Below, piece after piece: positions 16,459 through 24,756 of a stretch of DNA of 64,000 nt. Source of the stretch: Blautia pseudococcoides (GTDB lineage Bacteria; Bacillota; Clostridia; Lachnospirales; Lachnospiraceae). The position numbers were made by a program, and so were the translations under genes. Location of the stretch: the NCBI RefSeq assembly GCF_001689125.2, contig NZ_CP015405.2, forward strand, positions 3,533,501 through 3,597,500, given 5' to 3'. Every line of letters starts with the position of its first letter. The first letter of the stretch is position 1. The notes under the pieces are model-generated. The model was given only the letters and a program-made list of their open reading frames with translations, searched no databases and had not been told where the DNA came from.

Positions 16459-17281
16459 TGCGGGCTGCCTCCTCTTTTTCTTTTAATTCTCTCACAGCCT
16501 GGTCATACTGCTGGGCTGTGGGCACTTTGTGATGCCATCCTGCCGCATTTTCCATAAAGGAGACCCCGCAGCCCTTTATAGTATCCGCCATGACAACTGC
16601 AGGCCTTCCCTTCACCTTCCTTGCTTTCCCAAATGCCTTTAAGAGTGCATCCGCATCATTCCCATCCGCGGTCAGCACCTCCCAGCCAAAGGCTGCAAAC
16701 CGGGCGGCTAAATCGTCATGATGCATGATGTCCTCCGTGCATCCGGATATCTGCAGGCGGTTTCTGTCCACAACTGCCAGAAGGTTGTCAAGGCCATACT
16801 GGGAGGCCGCCATAATCCCCTCCCATACAGATCCCTCCGCCAGTTCACCGTCCCCCATTACCGTATAAACACGGCTTGGCCGCTTATCCATTTTGCATGC
16901 CTTTGCAATGCCCACACAGACCGGAAGCCCATGCCCCAGGGAACCGGAATTCATCTCAATGCCGGGCAGCTTATTGTTGGGATGCCCAATATATTTTGAG
17001 CCAAATACAGAAAACTGTTCTTTCACTTCCTCTGCCGGAAAAAAACCCTTTGCAGCCAGAACTGCATAATAAGCCTCCACCGAATGACCCTTACTCATAA
17101 CAAAATAATCCCTGTCCGGGTCATCCTGATTCTGCGGGCTTATATTCATCTCTTTGAAATACAGCGCTGTCAGTATCTCCATCACACTGAAATCACCGCC
17201 GATATGGCCTGTTTTGGCGCGGTAAACCATGTCCAGGACATCCCTTCGCATGGCATATGCCTTTGCTTTTAAATCATCCAT
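16451..17281 (-). CDS. Transketolase, N-terminal (ThDP-binding) subunit
   Basis: A 276-residue protein with the ThDP pyrophosphate-binding domain of transketolase. It has the KTGHIGGDFSVMEILTALYF opening, SKGHSVEAYYAVLA near residue 68, the GSLGHGLPVCVGIA loop near residue 112, and the metal-binding GDGELAEGSVWEGIMAA (GDG...N-type motif) near residue 142. It overlaps the C-terminal subunit gene by 8 bases and follows the isomerase gene by 14 bases. Together the two subunits make one full transketolase of about 590 residues. A split enzyme is common in Firmicutes sugar loci. Confidence 0.9.
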   Translation of the reverse strand: MDDLKAKAYAMRRDVLDMVYRAKTGHIGGDFSVMEILTALYFKEMNISPQNQDDPDRDYFVMSKGHSVEAYYAVLAAKGFFPAEEVKEQFSVFGSKYIGHPNNKLPGIEMNSGSLGHGLPVCVGIAKACKMDKRPSRVYTVMGDGELAEGSVWEGIMAASQYGLDNLLAVVDRNRLQISGCTEDIMHHDDLAARFAAFGWEVLTADGNDADALLKAFGKARKVKGRPAVVMADTIKGCGVSFMENAAGWHHKVPTAQQYDQAVRELKEKEEAARNE

Positions 17282-17295
17282 CTGCCTTTGCTCCT

Positions 17296-18702
17296 TTATT
17301 TTACCGGGTTATAAACCGCTTCCCTGACTTCATCCTCCACTGGGTCATATAAATCCGGTGTCACGCCTATATATTTACATGCTTCATACAAAATAGGGAC
17401 CACGTTCTTATGGATACCCACACAGTGATGGATGTAAGGGCCGCAGACCAGTTTATTTTCCAGCCGTTTTAAGTTCTCCACTTCCACCCACACATAGGTC
17501 CCCTTCGTGTAAGGCCCTTCCACACCCCTGGCGCTGCCAAGAAGCAGAGCATATTCCCCGTTATCACCGTCGAAACGGCACAGGGTCATCTCACCATGCT
17601 TTGCCTCCGCCTCCACTGCCCCCGGATGTTCAAAAGCAAGAGGATATCCGATAACCGGTTTCTCTTTTGCCACGGAAACAGGCCATGGGCCGCAGTGCTG
17701 AAGCAGCTCTCCATTCTCATTGTCAGGATGGCGTACAGTCCAGTCCGCGAAAAAGGTACGTGCCTCATCCATGCCGGCAGCCTCCGCCATAACCGCCGTA
17801 ATGGCACCATGAATATCCGTCTCACATACAACAGGGATCCCTTCCTCATTAAGCAGGGAATTGGCGGCGCAGGGCATAATGCCGATCTCACCCTGCAAAG
17901 CGTTCCAGCACTGAATGGCAATGGCACTGCATCCGTATTTTTTTGCAAGGTTTTTCATGGCCACTTTCAGGGCCGCCACATTTTCCAGCTCATTTTCCCT
18001 GATCTTTATATACATATTTTCTTTGCACCAGGCAGCCACCTCTGCCGCTTCAGTACCTTCCTCTTTTACCCTCTTCATCTCTGCGGTCAGCTCGGGAATG
18101 GGCACTGGGGAAAGCTGGATGTTGAATTTTTCCAGCAGCTCACCCTCGTTGCACATGGTTGACCAGAAATCAAAGGGACGCGGCCCGATCTGTAAGATCC
18201 TGATGCTTCTAAATGCCTTCACCACGTTACACACAGCCAGGAAATTGGAAATGCCATTGGCAAATTCCGGGTCTGACAGCCTGCAGTTTGTCAGGTATGT
18301 AAAAGGAATCCCAAATCTTCTGAATACCTTTCCCGTTGCAAAAAGCCCGCACTGGCTGTCTCTTAATCGGATTCCGTTCTCATCCGGCCGCTCATCTCTC
18401 GGCCCCCACAGAAGAACAGGTATCCGGAGTGTCTTTGCAAGCCTTGCGCACACATACTCTGTGCCGAAATTACAGTGCGGAAGGAAGAGGCCGTCCACCC
18501 CTGCTTTTAGAAACTTTTCTGCTATCTCCCAAACATCCCCGTCATCGTAGAGGAGACCTTCCTCATTTATATCCTCAATATCTACCACCTCTATGCCCAG
18601 TTCCAAAAGGCGGGCTTTTGTAAGAGCGGCATACTTCAGGGCATCCGGGGCGCTGAAAATACTTCTTCTGGTTGGGGCAAAGCCCAGTTTTATCCGTTTC
18701 AT
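17296..18702 (-). CDS. L-fucose/L-arabinose isomerase-like protein (COG2407)
   Basis: A 468-residue protein of the fucose-isomerase-related superfamily. It opens with KLGFAPTRRSIFS, has a VDGLFLPHCNFGTEY motif near residue 89, and keeps acidic metal ligands in the central and C-terminal parts (VVCETDIHGAITAVMAEAAG near residue 300, with Glu and Asp) plus a late His (GPYIHHCVGIHKN near residue 430). These are the usual Mn-binding positions of the family. It would convert an aldose to a ketose for the FGGY kinase. Many members are uncharacterised, so fucose or arabinose should not be assumed. It lies in a tight operon between URO-D-like and transketolase genes. Confidence 0.8.
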   Translation of the reverse strand: MKRIKLGFAPTRRSIFSAPDALKYAALTKARLLELGIEVVDIEDINEEGLLYDDGDVWEIAEKFLKAGVDGLFLPHCNFGTEYVCARLAKTLRIPVLLWGPRDERPDENGIRLRDSQCGLFATGKVFRRFGIPFTYLTNCRLSDPEFANGISNFLAVCNVVKAFRSIRILQIGPRPFDFWSTMCNEGELLEKFNIQLSPVPIPELTAEMKRVKEEGTEAAEVAAWCKENMYIKIRENELENVAALKVAMKNLAKKYGCSAIAIQCWNALQGEIGIMPCAANSLLNEEGIPVVCETDIHGAITAVMAEAAGMDEARTFFADWTVRHPDNENGELLQHCGPWPVSVAKEKPVIGYPLAFEHPGAVEAEAKHGEMTLCRFDGDNGEYALLLGSARGVEGPYTKGTYVWVEVENLKRLENKLVCGPYIHHCVGIHKNVVPILYEACKYIGVTPDLYDPVEDEVREAVYNPVK

Positions 18703-18724
18703 TTTTATATCCTCACTTATCTCT

Positions 18725-19771
18725 TTACTCTATTCCTTTTATCTCCTTGCACGCCCGGAGAAAATACCGTATCTGTGTATCGGAGACCTGGCTGTCAATG
18801 CCCACACAGGACACGGACACCTTTCTGCCGTTTTCCTGCCCATCCCCTGCAAGGGCCTGCACCTCCTCCGTGATCTGGGTTTCTGAGGCGCTCATCAGAC
18901 GGACCGGGCTGTATCTGGCATTCAAAAACACACCCGGCAGCTTTCCCCGCACCGCCTTTATATCAGAGAAGGCCCCCACCTCGGCAAACACAAGGCCCTT
19001 TATTTTTGAATACCCATCCACCACATGTTCCATACTTTTCCCACAGTGATGGATGCCAAAATGTCCGAAGGCATCTGCCAGCCTCCTGTCGTGCTTCAGG
19101 AGAAATTTTTCATATATATCATTGGACACCATCTCAACGGAACAGTTTGAAGTCAGATATACATCCGGCACCGTCCTGCGGACAATGGCGGTAACTCCGC
19201 CTGAAATATCACCGGAAAGACTGTAAAAACGTTTTCCCACTTCCAATGAGAGCTCCGTTATCTTTTCCAAAAGAGCTTCCACCTCCTCCGGGGCTGTATA
19301 ATAGGAGAGAAGCACCTCCTGCCCCATAAGGTCCATGGCTATGTTCTGGATTCCCATGAGGTTCACATATGTCTCCACATAGCCGAATCTTTCTTTCAGG
19401 TAATCGGTCTGTTTCTGTATTCCGGCCCATACCGGGCTTTCATCCAGATTGGGCACTTTCACCTCCCCTATGGTATCCTCATCCAGATTCAGACATTCCA
19501 CCTGCGGAGAATCATCTGCCTGGAAGCGTATCCGGCAGCCCAGTATCTCAGAATGCAGATACCCTGCTGCCAGCAGGTCTGTGCCCAGAAGCGGACGTCT
19601 CTTTGGCTCCTTTTCTCCAATCCCGTGATCTCCGAAATGTTCGTACAATGTTTTTCTCATGCGCACATCACATTCCATCCGGTACCTGGGGTCATCGAAA
19701 AATTCCTGTGTAAAATCCACGCCGGCATTCTTATGCCACCAGCTTGGATGAAAGGTTATATCATATCTCAT
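18725..19771 (-). CDS. URO-D family protein, MtaA/CmuA-like (first of pair)
   Basis: A 348-residue protein of the uroporphyrinogen decarboxylase fold, in the group that includes corrinoid-dependent methyltransferases. It has the zinc-type motif FGIHHCGKSMEHV (His-x-Cys, about residue 245) and a later Cys in VSVSCVGIDSQ (about residue 318), giving the H-x-C...C set of MtaA-like enzymes. True heme-pathway HemE lacks this set. The N-terminal ITFHPSWWHKNAGVDF is characteristic of the sugar-locus branch, whose function is unknown. It overlaps the next URO-D gene by 4 bases. A role in removing methyl groups from methylated sugars is an inference; no corrinoid protein is encoded in the window. Confidence 0.8.
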   Translation of the reverse strand: MRYDITFHPSWWHKNAGVDFTQEFFDDPRYRMECDVRMRKTLYEHFGDHGIGEKEPKRRPLLGTDLLAAGYLHSEILGCRIRFQADDSPQVECLNLDEDTIGEVKVPNLDESPVWAGIQKQTDYLKERFGYVETYVNLMGIQNIAMDLMGQEVLLSYYTAPEEVEALLEKITELSLEVGKRFYSLSGDISGGVTAIVRRTVPDVYLTSNCSVEMVSNDIYEKFLLKHDRRLADAFGHFGIHHCGKSMEHVVDGYSKIKGLVFAEVGAFSDIKAVRGKLPGVFLNARYSPVRLMSASETQITEEVQALAGDGQENGRKVSVSCVGIDSQVSDTQIRYFLRACKEIKGIE

Positions 19772-20910
19772 AGTCCTGTCTTTTCCTCCAACTCATGCAG
19801 ACGCCTGTACAGCCTTTCCTGTTCCTCTGGTGTTTTGCAGTATGTCACACAGATCAACCGCTGCCCCGGCCTCCAAAGCTGTTCAAAAGCCCGGAAGCTG
19901 TTTTCCTCATCTCCCACTGCCCTGGCATTGAGAATGATTCCGCTGTGCGCAAACGCCTCACCAAACACCCTCGGATCATTTGGACTGGGATCTGTCTCAA
20001 TGGTAAATGCCCCGTCTGCGCAGAGGATATTCCCAAACTCCTTCACCATGGGGATTTTTTTCTCCCACACGCCGCAGGAATGATATGCCATGCCGCCCAG
20101 GATATTCCCGATCCTCTCATCTGATCCCTGAAAAAGTTCCCGGTAATCCTCCCCGCTTATCATGATAGAGGTATCATCGCTGAGTCCCACACCCGCAAAA
20201 GCCCTGCTGCTGGCAAATCCATGTCCCGGGCTTGCAAGGGCACTGCCGATGATTGTTTTCTGTTCCCGCAGAAAATCGATCAGAAGATCCGTACACAGTG
20301 CCGCAGCATTTTTAAGTCCATCCGGGTCCTCAAAGACTTCCATGAACAATTCCGTCACCGGAAGCAGATACGTGAGCATATTAAGGGGGGACTGGATATC
20401 ACTAAAGGACACTGGAACCTTTCCCTTTGTCTTGTCCATGAAATACTCAATCATCTCCAGGTTCCTGCGCCCTTCCGGCGTCTGCGCTATGGGGACAAAG
20501 TCCGCATCCAGGATTTCCCGGGAAGAAGAGAATTTTGCCTTTACACTGGGCGCCTGCTGGGGCAGCCATTGGTAACTGCTCCCAAAACACGAGGCAATAT
20601 AACCAATTCCATACCATGGTTCCAGGAAATTAGCGATATCCGCTTTATAGTCCATGCTTTTTTTCAGCGCCCCAAGCTGCAATGCCAGAGATTCTCTGTG
20701 ATCCCTGCATTTATCATAAAAAACGCCGTCTGCCCGTACTCTCCTGTACACCAGCAGACCCTGCTGTTTTTTCCAAAAATCCTTGTTTTTTTCAAGCATA
20801 GCGGCTTCATATTCCCCATATGCTTCCAGGTCAAAGTCTGCCGGGTCTATGGGCACTGTCTGCGTCCCCTGGGAATCTCTCAGCGTTGTGTCAAATTTTA
20901 TTTGTTTCAA
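19768..20910 (-). CDS. URO-D family protein, MtaA-like (second of pair)
   Basis: A 380-residue URO-D-fold protein. It carries GGMAYHSCGVWEKKI (His-x-Cys, about residue 279) and a C-terminal Cys in ICVTYCKTPEEQE (about residue 358), again the H-x-C...C pattern of zinc-dependent methyltransferases. It differs from its neighbour throughout, so the two may form a heteromer or act on different substrates. It is the second gene of the operon, 11 bases after the lipoprotein binding-protein gene, and stops inside the start of the next URO-D gene (ATGA overlap). Function is unproven. Confidence 0.78.
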   Translation of the reverse strand: MKQIKFDTTLRDSQGTQTVPIDPADFDLEAYGEYEAAMLEKNKDFWKKQQGLLVYRRVRADGVFYDKCRDHRESLALQLGALKKSMDYKADIANFLEPWYGIGYIASCFGSSYQWLPQQAPSVKAKFSSSREILDADFVPIAQTPEGRRNLEMIEYFMDKTKGKVPVSFSDIQSPLNMLTYLLPVTELFMEVFEDPDGLKNAAALCTDLLIDFLREQKTIIGSALASPGHGFASSRAFAGVGLSDDTSIMISGEDYRELFQGSDERIGNILGGMAYHSCGVWEKKIPMVKEFGNILCADGAFTIETDPSPNDPRVFGEAFAHSGIILNARAVGDEENSFRAFEQLWRPGQRLICVTYCKTPEEQERLYRRLHELEEKTGL

Positions 20911-20921
20911 AATATTTCTCC

Positions 20922-22673
20922 CTATTCATAATCCTCCACCTTTTTAACCGCAGCTTCCCAGGCATCCCTGTAATATGTTTCAACCTGCTCCATACCGAGC
21001 TGTCCTGCCTGTGCCCTCATGGACTCCCAAAGTTCTGCAAACTCCTGTTCATCCTGTGCATAGACCATTTTCCATGAAAGATCCCGGACGATCTCACCGA
21101 TCGCTGAAACTTTTGTCTTCATCTCATCCGATGCAGTGGGGATCATATTAACTGCCATGGTGGATTTTGCTATCATATCATTCTTCTCCAGATACGCACT
21201 GATGGTATCGGTACCTAAAAATTCATTGACTTCTCTCTGAACCAGTGTCTCATTATTTTTCCTGCTGTCCGGCCAGTATCGGTAACTGATGGTGTATCCG
21301 TCCTCCATAACTGTGGATGCCTGCAGGCCAAGGGCATTGAAGGGTTCAATCCCGTCTGCAAAGGAGCCGCCGTTCTCAAACGGCATCCTATCCTCCGACT
21401 TATTATTGATGATCTTCCAGCCCTCCTCTGTCACTTTTGGAGTTTTTTCCTTATCGTAATTCCACAGGCATCCCTCCGGCCCGTTATACAGATATTTTTC
21501 CACCTGAGGATCATAGAACCAGTTCAGAAATTCACATGCCTTCTCTGGATTCCTGCATTTATTACTGACCGCAAAGTACCAGTTTCTTCCGATACTCTGA
21601 TCCGGGGCTTCATAAATCTTCATATCGTCTGCCGGTATATTCACATAGCCATCCGGAATGTATTTGTTATTCACATGCCCGGAAGGGACGTCGTTGTAGG
21701 TTCCTGTCAGCCAGGAAAACCAAGAAAACATGATCCGTCCCTGACTGAACTTTTTCTCCAGATTACTGTAGCTCTGGGTCATGGAGTCCGGGTCAAGAAG
21801 GCCTCTCTGGTTGGCTTCATAATAAAAATGAAGTGCCCGTTTATAAAAGCTGTCCTTATCCAGGATGGAGCTGGTGGTCTTTGTCAGAACATTCGTCTCC
21901 ATAAGCGGTGAAATATACTCTGTATCAATCCCATAAAAATAAGAAAGAGCTGCAATCTCCAAAACCGAATATTTATCCCAGTCGGTAAAAAGAGAAAAAC
22001 CGTGTACCTTCTCCCCGTTTTGGGTGTATGGTTTGATCTCCACCATTTTCTCCACAACATCCAGATAATCCTCCAGTGTTTCCACCTCAGGCATTCCTGC
22101 TTTCTTGTAAGTGTCCCACTGCAGCATGGGCATCCAGTTGTAAGCATTATCTGAAACAGGGCCTATGGAAGTGGGCATAATATATAATTGTCCTGTTCCG
22201 CCGCTGTTGTACTCTCTGGAATAAGACACTGCCTTCTCATAGTATTCTGTCCGGAATATGGATGGAAGAAGCTTCTCATACATATCAAGCGGCAGCAGCA
22301 GCCCGGCGTCCATGGCTATCTGTGCCTGGTCCAAATCTTTAAAGCCAATAATATCCGGAAGATTACCGGATGCCATATACTGCTTCAGCTTCTGCTCCAC
22401 TCCGGTCCCGGTGGGATAAAATTCTATTTTGATATTCGTATCCTCATAAAGCTTCCTGGCAGCCCATCCTTCCCAGATCCCTGCCTCTGCCGTAACTGCC
22501 TGTTGGACAAAAGCCGTCAGCACTACATCATTTGCCCCGTTTTCCTCAGCCAAAGCACTTTTGCCTCCGGCTCCGCATCCTGTCAGAGCCAGAACTGCCG
22601 TCCCAGCCAGAAACAACCTTCTTTTCCATCCTGTTTCAGCCTGTTTCCTTCTGTCCTTATCTGATCCAGCCAT
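20922..22673 (-). CDS. Lipoprotein sugar-binding protein of an ABC importer (family 1, orphan)
   Basis: A 583-residue extracellular solute-binding protein. The start ATG 22673 has GGAGGAAGAGG upstream. A basic n-region (KRRLFLAG) leads to the lipobox LALTGC-GAGG, so Cys about residue 32 is lipidated. The mature part has the periplasmic-binding fold of large LplA/YtcQ-type proteins, with GTGVEQKLKQYMASGNLPDII as a typical segment. It captures an oligosaccharide at the cell surface. No permease genes accompany it; the only pair in the window is at 35035-36909. It leads the long minus-strand sugar operon and is divergent from the YesM-like kinase gene. Confidence 0.88.
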   Translation of the reverse strand: MAGSDKDRRKQAETGWKRRLFLAGTAVLALTGCGAGGKSALAEENGANDVVLTAFVQQAVTAEAGIWEGWAARKLYEDTNIKIEFYPTGTGVEQKLKQYMASGNLPDIIGFKDLDQAQIAMDAGLLLPLDMYEKLLPSIFRTEYYEKAVSYSREYNSGGTGQLYIMPTSIGPVSDNAYNWMPMLQWDTYKKAGMPEVETLEDYLDVVEKMVEIKPYTQNGEKVHGFSLFTDWDKYSVLEIAALSYFYGIDTEYISPLMETNVLTKTTSSILDKDSFYKRALHFYYEANQRGLLDPDSMTQSYSNLEKKFSQGRIMFSWFSWLTGTYNDVPSGHVNNKYIPDGYVNIPADDMKIYEAPDQSIGRNWYFAVSNKCRNPEKACEFLNWFYDPQVEKYLYNGPEGCLWNYDKEKTPKVTEEGWKIINNKSEDRMPFENGGSFADGIEPFNALGLQASTVMEDGYTISYRYWPDSRKNNETLVQREVNEFLGTDTISAYLEKNDMIAKSTMAVNMIPTASDEMKTKVSAIGEIVRDLSWKMVYAQDEQEFAELWESMRAQAGQLGMEQVETYYRDAWEAAVKKVEDYE

Positions 22674-22708
22674 TTCCTCTTCCTCCCATATCCGCACCCT
22701 TTGGTATC

Positions 22709-22787
22709 GTAACAATTCAGACAGCTAACCGTTACATGCCTCCGTACGGTCAGCGCAGTGAATGCGCAGACCTGCCGGAACTGTAAC
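22709..22787. repeat. Palindromic dispersed repeat, short copy
   Basis: A 79-base element bounded by GTAACAATTCAG (22709-22720) and CCGGAACTGTAAC (22775-22787), imperfect terminal inverted repeats. Its core ACGGTCAGCGCAGTGAATGC contains the hairpin GCGCA-GTGAA-TGCGC. The same core, in opposite orientation, occurs in the 121-base copy at 42957-43077. It lies in the divergent promoter region of the binding protein and kinase. Confidence 0.75.
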
Positions 22788-22932
22788 CTTGTATCTGCAT
22801 CGTCGATACCTATCGTTGCTGTAATTGCATTTTTCAATATCCACTGCTATAATATAGGCATCTTAAACCGTCATTTTACTGTCTTCATTATAACAGATAA
22901 CATTATGCATTCCCATATACAAGGAGATTCCC

Positions 22933-24753
22933 ATGATCAAGAAACTGGCATCCGGATATTATTCTAAAATGCTGCTGATTTGTATTATCACTGTATGTAC
23001 GGTTACCGTTTCCCTTTTTCTTTTAAGCAGCCGCCTTATTAAAGAGCAGGAAAAAAATGATTTTCTCAAAGATTATGATATTGTGATCAGCAATCTCTCC
23101 GCTATCCTGACTGCCCGGCAGAATTCCATGGCCAACACCCTGGCCCCTGTATTTTCCAGCGCATCCAGATACCAGACACTCTGCAGGCTTTACAGGGAAG
23201 ACTTTTCCCCTGATTCCTCCACAAACTATTCCATTGTGCAGATGCTGGGGGAAATCTGCCGGTATGACCAGAATCTGCGCGGCATTCTTCTGCTGACCAG
23301 AACAGGGCGGCTTTACCAGTACAGCCCCGCTTACGACACCATCACTCCCTTGAAGCTCAGTCAGAACACTTATAAGATGGAACCTTACCAGCTCCGTGTC
23401 CTTTCTGACGCCCAGATTGATTCCCTCAGCTCAGAATATGAAAAACCGGGGGATCATGTGTACGGCCTTACAGGAACAGTTTTTGACTACTCCGGAGACG
23501 AGCTGATCCCCTTTGGACAGATGATCCTTCTGTATGGGGTATCAGAGTTTTCCAATGCCATAGCAGACTCCCATATGAACGAAGCCGGAGTCTTCACCAT
23601 TACGGACAAGGAGGATCATATTATCTATAACTCCGCAGGTGAATACACCTCCCCGGAAGATCTGATCCTTCCTGACGTTACCTCTGTTGAGGGCAATACC
23701 CAGCAGACCTCTGCGGTCCGCCGGATGCTGCATGGGGAGCCTTATTACCATGCCTGGACAGGCAGCAGCCGTTATGAATATTATACCGGCTATCAGGTTC
23801 CTGCTTCCCCGGTAGAAAACAGCTTTTCCCAGATAATCCTGGCATCCCTGGCCCTTTTTATCTGCCTTTCATCCATTCTTCTCTACGTGGTCACCCTGCG
23901 TACTTCAGACCGGAAGATCAAGACCATCCAGGCCGGTATGGGACTTGTAGGCCAAAACAATCTGGATTACCGGCTGCCCGTACCGAAAAGCAATGATGAA
24001 TTCACACAGATCATCAGCAGCTTCAACGGCATGTGCGATGAGCTCCAGCGAAACGTGGAAAAAGCATACCTCTATGAAATATCCCAGAAAAAGGCAGAGC
24101 TGTATGCCATGCAGACCAGTATCAACCCCCATTTCCTGTATAACACCCTGGAACAGATCCGGGTTCAGATCATGAAGGGTCAGTACAGTGATGCCTCCCA
24201 GATGCTGCTGCTTCTCTCAAAAATGTACCGGAACCAGACAAGACGCAACCTCTATGTCTCCATCGGCGAGGAACTGAATCTCTGTGAAAATCTGATCAAC
24301 CTGTATATGTACCGCTATGGTAACTTTGACTACGAATTCATCATTGGAGGTTCCCTGAAAATTTACGGCATCCCCAAAAACACCCTGCAGCCCCTTATAG
24401 AGAATTATTTTGTACACGGCCTTGTCCCGGACCGGGATGACAATTTTCTTACCGTTTCTGTGCAGCCGGTGAAACAGAATGGGGAAAACTGGCTGGAATT
24501 CTACATTGACGATGACGGTTATTCCATATCCTCAGAAGACCTGGCTGCACTGGAGGAAAAACTTTCCCAGCCTGTCCTAAACCGTAACGAGGATAACGGT
24601 TTTGCACTTTCCAATGTAAATACACGGCTGATGCTGGTATTTGGCAAGGATTCCGGCCTGCATGTCTCCAGAGGTTTTGGAAACCATGGATTCCGGGTAA
24701 CTTTCCGGATCCCTCCCATGCTTCCTGAAACCCTTGGAATCCCCCAGGCGTAA
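22933..24753 (+). CDS. YesM-type sensor histidine kinase
   Basis: A 606-residue membrane kinase. Residues 15-35 form the first transmembrane helix (LICIITVCTVTVSLFLL), then about 255 residues of extracellular Cache-like sensor, and a second helix near residues 297-320 (IILASLALFICLSSILLYVV). A HAMP linker follows (to about 385), then the His_kinase domain with the phosphorylation site SINPHFLYNTLEQIR (about residue 396-410) and an HATPase domain (YFVHGLVPDR, DDDG, NVNTRLMLVFG). This family senses extracellular carbohydrates and pairs with AraC-type YesN regulators. The only such regulator here lies 12 kb away (37114-38628). Its 3' end is 3 bases from the convergent GH31 gene. Confidence 0.9.
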   Translation: MIKKLASGYYSKMLLICIITVCTVTVSLFLLSSRLIKEQEKNDFLKDYDIVISNLSAILTARQNSMANTLAPVFSSASRYQTLCRLYREDFSPDSSTNYSIVQMLGEICRYDQNLRGILLLTRTGRLYQYSPAYDTITPLKLSQNTYKMEPYQLRVLSDAQIDSLSSEYEKPGDHVYGLTGTVFDYSGDELIPFGQMILLYGVSEFSNAIADSHMNEAGVFTITDKEDHIIYNSAGEYTSPEDLILPDVTSVEGNTQQTSAVRRMLHGEPYYHAWTGSSRYEYYTGYQVPASPVENSFSQIILASLALFICLSSILLYVVTLRTSDRKIKTIQAGMGLVGQNNLDYRLPVPKSNDEFTQIISSFNGMCDELQRNVEKAYLYEISQKKAELYAMQTSINPHFLYNTLEQIRVQIMKGQYSDASQMLLLLSKMYRNQTRRNLYVSIGEELNLCENLINLYMYRYGNFDYEFIIGGSLKIYGIPKNTLQPLIENYFVHGLVPDRDDNFLTVSVQPVKQNGENWLEFYIDDDGYSISSEDLAALEEKLSQPVLNRNEDNGFALSNVNTRLMLVFGKDSGLHVSRGFGNHGFRVTFRIPPMLPETLGIPQA

Positions 24754-24756
24754 GTC

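Noticed and set aside
14029..20910. Sulfoquinovose transketolase pathway
   Set aside because: A split transketolase, isomerase and GH31 are shared features, but the GH31 has alpha-xylosidase-like WCDSTEP motifs, is in another operon, and no sulfolactaldehyde or sulfoerythrose enzymes are seen.
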